Shown here: positions 16,352-25,289 of the stretch, in pieces
Numbering within the stretch: position 1 is the first letter of the stretch
Layout: the number at the start of each line of letters is the position of its first letter
DNA from: Pseudoalteromonas luteoviolacea NCIMB 1942
Lineage (GTDB): Bacteria; Pseudomonadota; Gammaproteobacteria; Enterobacterales; Alteromonadaceae
Length of the DNA stretch: 64,000 bases
Reading direction: 5' to 3'
Assembly: GCF_001625595.1 (NCBI RefSeq)
Contig: NZ_AUXT01000205.1
Span: 19,004 to 83,003, forward strand
The notes under the pieces: generated by a model
Seen by the model: only the letters and a program-made list of their open reading frames with translations
Databases searched by the model: none
Told to the model about the DNA's origin: nothing
Position numbers and translations under genes: made by a program

Positions 16352-16696
16352 ATGTACAACGACTTTTTCAAATCAATCACTGAGCAAAGCGAAAAGTTTT
16401 TCTCTCCTGCGATTCAGTTCAATCAATTAGTTGCTAAAAATATTGAGCAACTAGCTAAGATCCAACTAGATGCAGCTCACTCTTTTACTGAAACATCAGT
16501 AGAGCAATTGAAAACAGCAGCAGAAGTAAAAGATGTTAAATCTTTCATCGACTTCAATTCAAGTCAACTGAGTGCAGTTAATAAGCTAAGTCAACAGCTT
16601 ATCGAAGATGGCCAAAAATTAACTCAATTGGGTCAAGACTTCAAAGACAATATTGAAACTATCTCAAAAGAAAGCGTTAAAGCTGCAAAAGCTTAA
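16352..16696 (+). CDS. phaP: phasin (PHA granule-surface protein)
   Basis: A 114-aa amphipathic helical protein of the phasin family, covering polyhydroxyalkanoate granules. Its composition is typical: few aromatics after the N-terminus, many Gln/Lys/Ser/Ala, and helical heptads (e.g. SFIDFNSSQLSAVNKLSQQL, ending ESVKAAKA). The N-terminal part (FFKSITEQSEKFFSPAIQFNQL) is typical of short gammaproteobacterial phasins. The ATG at 16352 is chosen because AGGAAG lies about 7 nt upstream. An earlier in-frame start at 16304 lacks this. The protein is shorter than most described phasins. Confidence 0.85.
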   Translation: MYNDFFKSITEQSEKFFSPAIQFNQLVAKNIEQLAKIQLDAAHSFTETSVEQLKTAAEVKDVKSFIDFNSSQLSAVNKLSQQLIEDGQKLTQLGQDFKDNIETISKESVKAAKA

Positions 16697-16938
16697 TGTA
16701 TTAAGCAGCCTAGCCAAATATTCTTGTGCTGGGCTGACATTCAACTTGGTAACATCGTGATAATTAGATTAATGCATGCCAGTGCGAGTAAACATTCACT
16801 GATAGCAATTTACTAGACAGGTCATTTTTAAACTCCAGTTTAAACAATATGAATTATCAGGTTGTACACAAGGACACAATTGAATTTGCTTTTCGAAGCG
16901 ACAACTAACCTGTCACACCTAAGACTAGGAAGCAAAAA

Positions 16939-18708
16939 ATGGATATCGACAATAAAGATTTTACTCAGACCATGACCGCTTGGTGGCAGTATAATCAAGA
17001 TCTCTACAGTATTTTCTCCAGCAACCTATTTAAAAACAGCCCAGTCCAAAAAGCACTCAACGAACAAAGTGCCGAAGACTTTGGTCGATGGGCTCAAGAA
17101 ATTACAAAGCAACCAGAATTATTCGCAAAACAACAGTTAAACTGGTGGCAAGAGCAACTAAAAATTGTTCAGCAAACTTGCGAACAAAGTATCAATGCTT
17201 CAACCGAGGAAGTCATCTCAACAGAACGAGGAGACAAACGTTTCTTAGCCAATGAGTGGCAAGACAACCCTTGGTTTAGCTACATCAAACAAAGCTATTT
17301 ACTTTTTGGCCAGTCATTACTCGAATCAATCCGTCAAACCCCAGGGCTTGATGAAAAACTAAAAGAGCGGCTCGAGTTTTTTGCCAGACAAGTCATTAAT
17401 TCAATTTCTCCAAGTAACTTTATTACGACAAACCCAGAATTATTAAAGCTCACGATTGAATCGGAAGGGCAAAACCTAATCAATGGTTTAGAGCTGTTTA
17501 AAAAAGACATGGCAATAAGTGGTGACATGCTAAGGATTAGCATGACCAACGAAAATGCTTATGAACTGGGTAAAGACCTTGCAACGACTGCTGGTCGAGT
17601 CGTATTTCAAAATCACTTGTTTGAACTTATTCAATACAAAGCAACAACCAAAGACGTATACAAAACACCGCTCTTATTTGTTCCGCCATATGTTAACAAA
17701 TTCTACATACTCGACTTAAAAGAAGAGAATTCTTATGTGAAGTGGGCTGTGGACAACGGCCATACCGTGTTCATGATTTCATGGAAGAACCCAGACCCAA
17801 GTATGTCAGAAGTTGGTTTTGAAGATTACGTAGTCGATGGTGTTATTGCCGCATTAGACGAAATAGAAAAGCTAACAGGTGAGGCATATGTCAATGCTAT
17901 TGGCTATTGTATCGCTGGCACCTTAGTTGCTACTGCCATGGCATATTTTACGTCAAAGCGCATGAAGCAAAAAATAAAGAGCGCCACGCTCTTAACAACT
18001 TTACTCGACTTTTCGCAACCCGGTGAACTGGGCGTTTTTGTGAATGAGGGCACGGTTTCTGCGCTTGAAGCATACAATAGGCAAAATGGTGTGATGCACG
18101 GCCATTTACTAGGTGTATCGTTTAGCATGCTCAGGGAAAATAGCCTGTACTGGAACTACTACGTCAATAACTACCTAAAAGGTCAGCCTCCCATGGATTT
18201 AGACCTGCTTTATTGGAATGGCGACAGTACTAACCTCACAGCCAAGTGCCACAATTTTATGCTAAGAGATCTTTATTTGGAGAATCGATTAATCGACTCT
18301 AAAGAGGTCGATATCCGAGGTACAAAAATTGATCTTGCAAAAGTAAAGCAGCCTATTTACGCGCTGTCTACTCGAGATGACCACATCGCGCTTTGGCAAG
18401 CAACATTCAAAGGTTTTCAATTTACAAGTTCGAAAACCACGTTTGTACTTGGTGAATCCGGACATATTGCTGGCGTAATTAACCCACCTAAAGCAAATAA
18501 ATACGGCTTTTGGAGTGGCCCAACTCCAGAGGGGGAGGCAAATGACTGGCTAGAGAAAGCTATGCATAACAAAGGCTCCTGGTGGCCTCACTGGGGTAAG
18601 TGGATCATGCAATTCACAGAAGAAAAGGTACCTGCAAGACCTATTAAAACCAAGGCGAATCCTGGAATATATGATGCACCTGGTGAATATGTAAAAGCTA
18701 GGCTATAA
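16939..18708 (+). CDS. phaC: class I poly(R)-hydroxyalkanoate synthase
   Basis: PhaC polymerises (R)-3-hydroxyacyl-CoA (mainly 3-hydroxybutyryl-CoA) on the granule surface. At 589 aa this is the usual class I length. The N-terminal PhaC domain (roughly 60-260) is followed by an alpha/beta hydrolase domain with the lipase-like box GYCIAG holding catalytic Cys324. Asp in STRDDHIALW and His in GESGHIAG complete the triad. The tail WWPHWGKWIMQF resembles other PhaC proteins. phaB-phaP-phaC form a cluster. The gaps of 93 and 242 nt suggest phaC may also have its own promoter. phaA (thiolase) is not in this window. Confidence 0.97.
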   Translation: MDIDNKDFTQTMTAWWQYNQDLYSIFSSNLFKNSPVQKALNEQSAEDFGRWAQEITKQPELFAKQQLNWWQEQLKIVQQTCEQSINASTEEVISTERGDKRFLANEWQDNPWFSYIKQSYLLFGQSLLESIRQTPGLDEKLKERLEFFARQVINSISPSNFITTNPELLKLTIESEGQNLINGLELFKKDMAISGDMLRISMTNENAYELGKDLATTAGRVVFQNHLFELIQYKATTKDVYKTPLLFVPPYVNKFYILDLKEENSYVKWAVDNGHTVFMISWKNPDPSMSEVGFEDYVVDGVIAALDEIEKLTGEAYVNAIGYCIAGTLVATAMAYFTSKRMKQKIKSATLLTTLLDFSQPGELGVFVNEGTVSALEAYNRQNGVMHGHLLGVSFSMLRENSLYWNYYVNNYLKGQPPMDLDLLYWNGDSTNLTAKCHNFMLRDLYLENRLIDSKEVDIRGTKIDLAKVKQPIYALSTRDDHIALWQATFKGFQFTSSKTTFVLGESGHIAGVINPPKANKYGFWSGPTPEGEANDWLEKAMHNKGSWWPHWGKWIMQFTEEKVPARPIKTKANPGIYDAPGEYVKARL

Positions 18709-18745
18709 GTTTTCACTGCATGTTGCCTTGCTTATATAAATCAGG

Positions 18746-19621
18746 CTAACGCGGTGAATATATTTTGATGAGCAGCTCAAGTTGCTCATCATCTATATCA
18801 GGAAACCCCTTTTCATACCTATAACGCTTGTATAGTGGCAAAAACACCTTTGTACCTGACAGACTGTCTAACTGAGCAACAAATTTGTAGGCACTTTTAG
18901 ATGCACCTTCACTTTCACCCATGCGACAGCATGCTTGGTACAGCGCCAATAATTGAGCGACACTATATTTTGCCCCTACTTTTTTCAGAAACGTTTCTGC
19001 CTCGACAAAAAATGCAGCCCCCGTCCAATACACTCTTTGGTAAGCTCGTAAACGCCACATATTCACTGACACCTTGTCCAATGGACCCATGTAAGAACGC
19101 GTAGCCACCTTACCTCTTTCTAGCCCATCCCGCATACGCCTAAGAAACTCAGCTTGGCTATAAATACCATTTTGTAACATAACCACATTCTGAAAATAAG
19201 TTGCCAACCCCTCGGCGAGCCAAAAATCTTGGTATGCAAACAGCGGATGATACAAGTGAGACAACTCATGATAAAGGGTCCAATCGGATGTTAAGTCGTC
19301 TATAGCTGCAAATTCGCCCGTATGCATATCAATGCCATCTATATGCCCTCTTACAACTTGACCCCAAGGAACTGGCTCCTTGGCTGACGTCATGCTAACG
19401 TTGATGGGAACTGTCGATTGAGATATAGGGCCAAGAGTTTTCTCAACAGCATTTAAACCGTAACTTAACCACTCTGATATAACGGCTTGTTGCTTTCGAC
19501 TTGGCGATTTGCCATTGAAATCGACAACAACTTCTCGGCTGAATGTTGCTTGATGGGAAATTAGCAGGCATAAGCAAAGTAGCTTAGCGAAACTACGAAA
19601 TGTAACTCTTTGCTTGGTCAT
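18746..19621 (-). CDS. exported HExxH metalloprotease (peptidase MA-like)
   Basis: A 291-aa protein with a signal peptide (MTKQRVTFRSF, then LLCLCLLISHQA). The zinc motif HELSH is followed 14 residues later by AEGLATYF, giving the HExxH plus Glu pattern of gluzincin-type MA peptidases. Asp and aromatic residues in DLTSDWTLYH precede it. No other domain is obvious. The start at 19621 is preferred because GAGAG lies 6 nt upstream and it yields a clean signal peptide. A start at 19693 would add a second hydrophobic stretch. The gene is on the same strand as the FHA gene, 87 nt downstream of it, so cotranscription is likely. The substrate is unknown. Confidence 0.75.
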   Translation of the reverse strand: MTKQRVTFRSFAKLLCLCLLISHQATFSREVVVDFNGKSPSRKQQAVISEWLSYGLNAVEKTLGPISQSTVPINVSMTSAKEPVPWGQVVRGHIDGIDMHTGEFAAIDDLTSDWTLYHELSHLYHPLFAYQDFWLAEGLATYFQNVVMLQNGIYSQAEFLRRMRDGLERGKVATRSYMGPLDKVSVNMWRLRAYQRVYWTGAAFFVEAETFLKKVGAKYSVAQLLALYQACCRMGESEGASKSAYKFVAQLDSLSGTKVFLPLYKRYRYEKGFPDIDDEQLELLIKIYSPR

Positions 19622-19708
19622 TTGCACTCTCGGCAGGTTAAACGCAAAACAATAGACCAAGTAAAGCACGCATATCTTTCGTTGGATATACATGCTATTT
19701 ATTTCTTA

Positions 19709-20686
19709 TTAGTGAGCTACTTGCAAGCCATCGTATGAGGCTTCTGTATGTGCGCCTTTTTTAATCGTGAAATGCTTACCACCAAACCTCACCCTGCCTC
19801 GCTTACGCTCAATAATTTTTTCCGCTAGGCTTTTGTCATCGACTAAATCCACAAACTGCTTTCGAGCACGGTGGATCTGAATGTTGATGTGGCTTTCGCT
19901 GATCCCCAAGTCTTTTGACAATTGTGATACAGAAACCCAACCTCTCTCTTGCTCTTCTTCAACAGCGGCCTCATCTCGCGCTTTATATCTCGCTAATAGG
20001 GCGGTCAGGTAGTGATGCGTTCTGATATCAAAATCGAGAGATGCGCCATTGTGATTAACTTTAAGCTCTGTTATCTCTTCATCTAAGCTGATATCAAATA
20101 AAAACTCCAAGCTCGATTGATGCGCATTATCTATTGGCATCGTTGCTTCTTGTGAAGCCGCTTCAACTTGGAATAAATACCATAGTTCGTCCGCAACACT
20201 TAAGTTGTCACTATCGGTCAAAGCGACAATTTTGCCTGATTCTAAATGCTCGTAACACCAACACACTTTTTCATTGTCATAAAAAACGACAATTTCAGGG
20301 TCGCTTTCTGAAGGCAGGAAATGATATTTTTCAAGAGAAATAACGTCGTCTGGCTGCTCATTATTAGTTGGGATCAAAAGATCTTTAGGAGGAGAGGTTG
20401 AATATACGATAAAGGTTTGAGGGTGCATTTCAGAAAATGTGATCTCATCATCTACCTTCAATGCAATTGCCTGATTATAGGCAATCCGCTGCCCGTTCAT
20501 CCAAACTCCATTCTTGCTCAGATCTCTAAGCTCCCAATTATCACCATTGTGCTCAATCACGGCGTGAATGCGAGATATTTCTACGCCGCTAACTTGCGTA
20601 TCAACAGAATAAATAAGTCTCCCAAAACGATGAAACGCTTTGAGGTAAATCACTTCTGTGCTGTCCTTTACTCTGAGCTTTGCCAT
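19709..20686 (-). CDS. FHA-domain protein with C-terminal winged helix
   Basis: A 325-aa cytoplasmic protein. Residues 18-95 form a forkhead-associated domain that recognises phosphothreonine: FGR, then the SRIHA motif, then DLSKNGVWMNG. The middle (about 115-200) is unassigned. Residues about 220-310 contain a winged-helix-like region (GWVSVSQLSKDLGISESHINIQIHRARKQF, then RKRGRVRFGG). FHA fused to a DNA-binding domain suggests control by a Ser/Thr kinase (inference). No kinase or phosphatase gene is adjacent. It precedes the metalloprotease gene on the same strand. I do not assign a gene name. Confidence 0.8.
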   Translation of the reverse strand: MAKLRVKDSTEVIYLKAFHRFGRLIYSVDTQVSGVEISRIHAVIEHNGDNWELRDLSKNGVWMNGQRIAYNQAIALKVDDEITFSEMHPQTFIVYSTSPPKDLLIPTNNEQPDDVISLEKYHFLPSESDPEIVVFYDNEKVCWCYEHLESGKIVALTDSDNLSVADELWYLFQVEAASQEATMPIDNAHQSSLEFLFDISLDEEITELKVNHNGASLDFDIRTHHYLTALLARYKARDEAAVEEEQERGWVSVSQLSKDLGISESHINIQIHRARKQFVDLVDDKSLAEKIIERKRGRVRFGGKHFTIKKGAHTEASYDGLQVAH

Positions 20687-20913
20687 AAATCACCTTGCTT
20701 CAATTCCTCTAAAGACATATGCATAGCATAATATCTTTTTAGACTATCTTATGGGTTCATTCTAGCTATTAATGCTACGCAAATAAATTACGCCTTATTA
20801 CAGTGTCGAAAGATTACTCAAGAGGATGAATTAACAGCGAATAACCATAACTCTGGTAATCTGCATTATAATTGCCTAAAGTTATCAATGATTCCCATCA
20901 ATTGATCATCATT

Positions 20914-21708
20914 ATGCATGCTTTATTGCGTCAGTTTTTGATACTTATCTTTCTCACCATGATTGCATGCCCTAGCCTGCATGCTGCTCAAAGGCACATT
21001 GATGCTAAGCCTAGAGTAACTATTTTGGTTGATGACAGTTATCCTCCGTATTCATACGTTAGTAATGGTTACTTGTATGGTATTTATGTTGAACAAGTGA
21101 AATTAGCAGCAAGACAACTGTCAGATCATTATCAAATAACACTTGAAGCCATTCCTTGGAAAAGAGGTGTAGCCGCAATGGAAAGCGGTGAAGCATTCGC
21201 GTTAATGCCTCCCTATATCCATAAAGACAAAAGGCCATATATCTGGCCGTATTCCGTTTCATTGGGCGAAGAAGCTGTCGTTGCCTTTTGTAATGAAGGC
21301 ATCACATTACAAAATATTCTTCGTCGAAAGGCTGGATCTAGGCCGATTAATATTGGTATTAATGCCGGGTTTTTAATCTTGGATGATGAACTTGCAAGTG
21401 CGAGAGAAAGGGGCTTGATAAAGATTTGGGAAAACAAGGATACTCGTTCAAATATAAGAAAGCTGGCAAAAAACCGCCTCGACTGTTATTTAAATGATAG
21501 ATTATCTACCGTGATGGGCATAGAATCGTTGCAATCGGAATTGCAAACGTTAGATATCAGCCAATTTCAAGAGGTCCGAGTAGTTTTAACTCGTACAGCC
21601 CATATCGGATACACGAAAGAGAATGGTGATAAATTTCCTTACAAGCTAGATTTCATTGAAAAAATGAATAAGGCACTGCAAACCATTCAGAAAAAAAGCG
21701 AACGTTGA
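20914..21708 (+). CDS. periplasmic amino-acid-type substrate-binding protein (SBP_bac_3-like)
   Basis: A 264-aa exported protein, two-lobed binding fold. It has a signal peptide (LLRQFLILIFLTMIACPSLHAA) and then VTILVDDSYPPYSYVSNGYLYGIYVE, the standard first-lobe opening of family 3 solute-binding proteins. The rest is less conserved and has few ligand-site residues I can assign, so it may be a sensing rather than a transport protein. No permease or ATPase gene is adjacent, as with many Alteromonadales orphans. A TATAAT at 20867-20872 just upstream supports the start at 20914 rather than an earlier TTG at 20872. Confidence 0.8.
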   Translation: MHALLRQFLILIFLTMIACPSLHAAQRHIDAKPRVTILVDDSYPPYSYVSNGYLYGIYVEQVKLAARQLSDHYQITLEAIPWKRGVAAMESGEAFALMPPYIHKDKRPYIWPYSVSLGEEAVVAFCNEGITLQNILRRKAGSRPINIGINAGFLILDDELASARERGLIKIWENKDTRSNIRKLAKNRLDCYLNDRLSTVMGIESLQSELQTLDISQFQEVRVVLTRTAHIGYTKENGDKFPYKLDFIEKMNKALQTIQKKSER

Positions 21709-21721
21709 TTTTCCCTACTTG

Positions 21722-21750
21722 TTGACGCTTTCAATCTAAGTAAATAGTAT
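21722..21750 (+). promoter_or_regulatory. sigma-70 promoter, probably of the small Cys-rich peptide gene
   Basis: TTGACG (21722-21727), 17-nt spacer, TAGTAT (21745-21750). It lies 13 nt past the preceding stop. Transcription from about 21757 would give a leader of roughly 150 nt before the ATG at 21909, long enough for regulation in the leader. Confidence 0.5.
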
Positions 21751-21908
21751 TAACTTGCTCAATCAGTCATTGGGCTCATATTCACTTCGCGAGGCAACTT
21801 TATTCGCTTCAGGTAACAAGCAGACCTCATAGCCAAATAGTGAATATCCAATCAAATATTTAAGTGCGAGCAAGGATATATTGCTCATTTTATTTATAAG
21901 GAAAATCA

Positions 21909-22136
21909 ATGAAACTTTTACTAAAAAAGAACAAACTCAAAAACCTCAGCAAATCAAATACACTCCAGTTCAACCACACGCCCAAAATAGCAGGCGGCTT
22001 TGACCTTACAGCAGGTGGTTGTATGTCAAACAAGTGCCGCATCTCAATTGAAATTTGCCCAGTATCTGAGGTAGGGGATTGCCATACAAAAGACTTGGAC
22101 TGCGTGATAGTGACATTAGTAACCTGCAAGTGCTAA
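21909..22136 (+). CDS. small Cys-rich peptide with double-glycine leader, putative RiPP precursor
   Basis: A 75-aa peptide with a strong AAGGAA ribosome binding site 5 nt upstream. The N-terminal part is basic and Leu/Lys-rich (LLLKKNKLKNLSKSNTLQ), continues to HTPKIAGG (Gly29-Gly30) and again LTAGG (36-37), and looks like the leader of double-glycine-type modified peptide precursors. The remaining core has seven cysteines (38, 43, 50, 58, 65, 73, 75) among Ser/Thr residues, suggesting disulfides, lanthionines or sactionines. It has its own promoter and a terminator and stands alone. No modifying enzyme, peptidase-containing transporter or immunity gene is within the window. Function is inferred from peptide layout only. 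Confidence 0.65.
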   Translation: MKLLLKKNKLKNLSKSNTLQFNHTPKIAGGFDLTAGGCMSNKCRISIEICPVSEVGDCHTKDLDCVIVTLVTCKC

Positions 22137-22157
22137 TGCGCGCGTAAGGCACATTTA

Positions 22158-22187
22158 AAAGTGAGAAAGTAGTTGCTCTCTCACTTT
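22158..22187. terminator. bidirectional terminator after the small peptide gene
   Basis: AAAGTGAGA (22158-22166) and TCTCACTTT (22179-22187) form a perfect 9-bp stem with a 12-nt loop between two convergent genes. It overlaps the stop of the minus-strand gene at 22186. Confidence 0.65.
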
Positions 22188-25100
22188 ATCGCATCCAAAC
22201 TTTAATCTCAGCTAATCCATTGGTTTGTAAAAGCTGTAACTGCGACTCAACATTTTGACTATGTTCGAATTCAAAGGCATCTAGCTCATCATCAAACATA
22301 ACGGTCGCAGCTCCATCACCACCACTGCGTTTGACTTGATGCAACGCAATATCAGCTAAATTAACTGACGCTTCCCAACCAATAACATGACCACCAAGCA
22401 TTTGCAGTGGATAGAATGACCAACCAACTGACACTGTCATATTCGTCGACCTGCCATTGGGCAAAGTAAAATCAAATTCGCCAATTGCCTTACAGAGCTC
22501 TTTGACATACTCATCTACATCACTGCATTGAAAGTCCCTCAGTAGCAAAAGGAACTCATCGCCGCTCCATCTAGCAACATAGTCCGACCCCTGAGTGCGC
22601 GTGTTTAACAAGGTCGCCAGTTGTTGTAAGCAGCTATCACCGCCAATGGGACCATTCGCGTCGTTTACTTTGCTAAATTTATCGATATTGAGGATCATTA
22701 ATACTAAGCTCTTTCCTTGCTCCCGTAAGGACTGGGCATTTCGTTGATAATGCTCAATATCTTTGGGCAATTGATCAAATAAGAATCGCCTACTTTTCAG
22801 GCCTGTTAATTCATCTGAATGACTGACAAGCTTAAGCTGTGTATTAACTTTGTTGAGCTTTTCATTGGCTTTTCTAAGTTCAGTCGTGCGCTCTGTAACC
22901 AGTGCTTCCAATGCTGCCTGCTTTCTTCTTTCTTGTGCTCTGAATACCCAAAAAACGAGATAAAACAAGAAAATAAAACCACAGGTAATGATCAATCTGA
23001 AAAACACAGTTTCATCAAATCGACGCGGCAGAACCAGCTTAACCGCCTTCAAATGCGCCTCCTGCCAATCCTCTCCTCGACGTTTCACTTCCAGTTTAAA
23101 AGTAAACTCACCGGGTGGTAGATTCGTGTAGATCGCCTCTCTGCGCGCCAGAGCGTCTCGCCAATGCTCGTCGTGACCTTCTAACTTGTAGCGAAATTCA
23201 ATGCTTTGCGGCGCATAAAAATCTATCGCGGTATAGCGAATCGTTAAGTCCCGCTCATTAGTATCTAAGGTAATACTGTCAACAATTTTATTTGGTGTCA
23301 GTTCCCTACTTGGTGTCGTGATACCTTCGAATCGCGGTTCAAGTTCGCTGTCACTGAATAACTTAACACTTTTAGGAATACGCACGACGCCTTGTAAGCT
23401 CGGATATAACAACACATCATCCACCTCAACCACTGAATCATGCCCAAGACCCGTGCAGCACTGGCTTGGCATACCATCTAACTGCCTATCAAATGGATTG
23501 ATCACCTGTTCTACTTTTAAGTTTTCAATCTCGCTGGTGAATTGCTCTATCGACATACGATAGACACCCTTCATAGAGCTCACCCAAATAAAATGCTGCT
23601 TCTTATCATAGTGCAAAGACAATATAGGACCATAAGGCAAACCATGAGATGCATCTAATTGAAACCAGTCACCGCTCGCGGTTTTGTAATAGAGACCATC
23701 ATAGAAGGTGCCTACCAAGGTTGTGTAAGTGTCGACATGCAGAATGCTGGTTACATAGGCAGACTCCAGTGAGGTTTGCCCACCGATTTTTTCGATGCCA
23801 CGCTCGTTGTACTTATAAGCACCTTTATCAGTCCCTATAAATCCAAACCTTGGGAAGTCTACAACGTAAGTGACAAATTGGCTGCCTAAAAACGCATTGT
23901 AGGTAAAAGGGGTTAACCCGTTATAGTCGAGTCTATACAAGCCTCTGCCCGTTCCAATCCACAGGCCACCTTGGTTGGATGGACTGATCGTAAATACCTG
24001 AGTTTGACGAAATTCTCTATTTGGAATAGCGAATAGCCGTCCATCGTCATATATGACCACACCGCGTCCAGTTCCGAGGTATAGACGACCGTCTAAAAAC
24101 TCCATGTCGTGAACTTCAACACCCTTGAGCTGAGCAGGTGTAATAATGGGCTGATAGTTATCATCTTGATCTAGCATCCCCACACCTTCGCGGGTAGCCA
24201 CCCACACGTTACCTTTAGGGCCCATGGTCATAGCAGAGATAGCTTGCTTTCCTCTCAACCCGGCTTGAAATCGTTCGACTCGTCCAGCGTGTGCGAGCCA
24301 GAGCCCTTCATTAATACTCGCAAGCCAAACATTATTACTTTTATCGATAAATAAGTCGGTAAACCAAATACCTTGATCTAACTGAACAAGATCTACAGAC
24401 TGCCACTCACCGCCACTTTCTTTGTAAAGTAATCGGCCATAGGTTGACACCCAAAGTCCACCTTGGTCGTCACTTAAAAATTTGTATACAGCACTATTTC
24501 CTATCTCATCAAAGCGTCGCAATACCTCGTCAAAGTCGAGGAAAAACGCCCCGAGCTGAGAAGCCAAATACAGTTTTCCATCGACCCAAGCTAGGTCATG
24601 AATATTCGTTTGAGCTAATTGTCTAGGCAACGAGATCTTACTTGATAGCTCCAGACGCATGCCATTGGAGCCTACCGATTGGGCTTCTCCTATGCGCAGA
24701 AGGTGACGTTCATTCACAAGCCAGATCCCATCAGGGGACGGGGCCATTTTTGTCACAGCACCGACGATTTGACTAATATGGGTAAGGGAAAGCTTGCTGT
24801 CGTCTAGATTGTTTTTATCCAACATCAGACGCTTGGCTGAAATGTAATATAGTCCGTTTGCGGCAACCCAAATATTCCCGCGGGTGTCCTCGATTATATC
24901 TTTGACATCAGCTTGGATTTTAAATTTCTGCGCCTTCATTGTTTGAGGGTCTATACGCAATACACCACGGCGTGTACCAACCCATAGCATACCAAAGCGG
25001 TCTACAAGCAGCTTATTTATGGCGTTGCTTACCAAAAAGTTGCTATTTTGCGTATTGAAATTGACAAATTGGTGGCCATCAAAACGACTGAGACCAAATT

Positions 25101-25263
25101 GAGTTCCTAACCAAATATAGCCTTGCTGATCTTGTACCACACTTTTGATACTTTGTGATGGCAAATCATTTTGCATATTCCACTGCTTTACAACATAGTC
25201 GTTGATCGCACCATATGCACTTGTTGCGACCAGCATAATTAACAGTAGAAAAAACTTACGCAT
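22186..25263 (-). CDS. two-component-propeller sensor with diguanylate cyclase (GGDEF) output
   Basis: A 1025-aa membrane protein. A signal peptide is followed by about 700 residues of periplasmic two-component-regulator propeller repeats (GYIWLGTQFGLSRFDG, FGMLWVGTRRGVLRID and others) and a Y_Y_Y-type domain. A membrane helix lies at about 775-795, then a coiled coil (RKQAALEALVTERTTELRKA), then a GGDEF domain with active-site variant SGDEF at about 900. The RxxD inhibitory site is absent (QGSD). It should make cyclic di-GMP. The ATG at 25263 is preferred over a TTG 18 nt upstream because GGGAG precedes it. It lies 26 nt after pgpA. The EAL protein at 57446 has a very similar sensor part. 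Confidence 0.92.
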   Translation of the reverse strand: MRKFFLLLIMLVATSAYGAINDYVVKQWNMQNDLPSQSIKSVVQDQQGYIWLGTQFGLSRFDGHQFVNFNTQNSNFLVSNAINKLLVDRFGMLWVGTRRGVLRIDPQTMKAQKFKIQADVKDIIEDTRGNIWVAANGLYYISAKRLMLDKNNLDDSKLSLTHISQIVGAVTKMAPSPDGIWLVNERHLLRIGEAQSVGSNGMRLELSSKISLPRQLAQTNIHDLAWVDGKLYLASQLGAFFLDFDEVLRRFDEIGNSAVYKFLSDDQGGLWVSTYGRLLYKESGGEWQSVDLVQLDQGIWFTDLFIDKSNNVWLASINEGLWLAHAGRVERFQAGLRGKQAISAMTMGPKGNVWVATREGVGMLDQDDNYQPIITPAQLKGVEVHDMEFLDGRLYLGTGRGVVIYDDGRLFAIPNREFRQTQVFTISPSNQGGLWIGTGRGLYRLDYNGLTPFTYNAFLGSQFVTYVVDFPRFGFIGTDKGAYKYNERGIEKIGGQTSLESAYVTSILHVDTYTTLVGTFYDGLYYKTASGDWFQLDASHGLPYGPILSLHYDKKQHFIWVSSMKGVYRMSIEQFTSEIENLKVEQVINPFDRQLDGMPSQCCTGLGHDSVVEVDDVLLYPSLQGVVRIPKSVKLFSDSELEPRFEGITTPSRELTPNKIVDSITLDTNERDLTIRYTAIDFYAPQSIEFRYKLEGHDEHWRDALARREAIYTNLPPGEFTFKLEVKRRGEDWQEAHLKAVKLVLPRRFDETVFFRLIITCGFIFLFYLVFWVFRAQERRKQAALEALVTERTTELRKANEKLNKVNTQLKLVSHSDELTGLKSRRFLFDQLPKDIEHYQRNAQSLREQGKSLVLMILNIDKFSKVNDANGPIGGDSCLQQLATLLNTRTQGSDYVARWSGDEFLLLLRDFQCSDVDEYVKELCKAIGEFDFTLPNGRSTNMTVSVGWSFYPLQMLGGHVIGWEASVNLADIALHQVKRSGGDGAATVMFDDELDAFEFEHSQNVESQLQLLQTNGLAEIKVWMR

Positions 25264-25289
25264 AGACTCCCTCTTACTCAAACGTTCGT

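Noticed and set aside
21909..22136. The small peptide as a toxin of a toxin-antitoxin pair
   Set aside because: No partner gene next to it, and seven cysteines plus a double-glycine leader do not fit common toxins.
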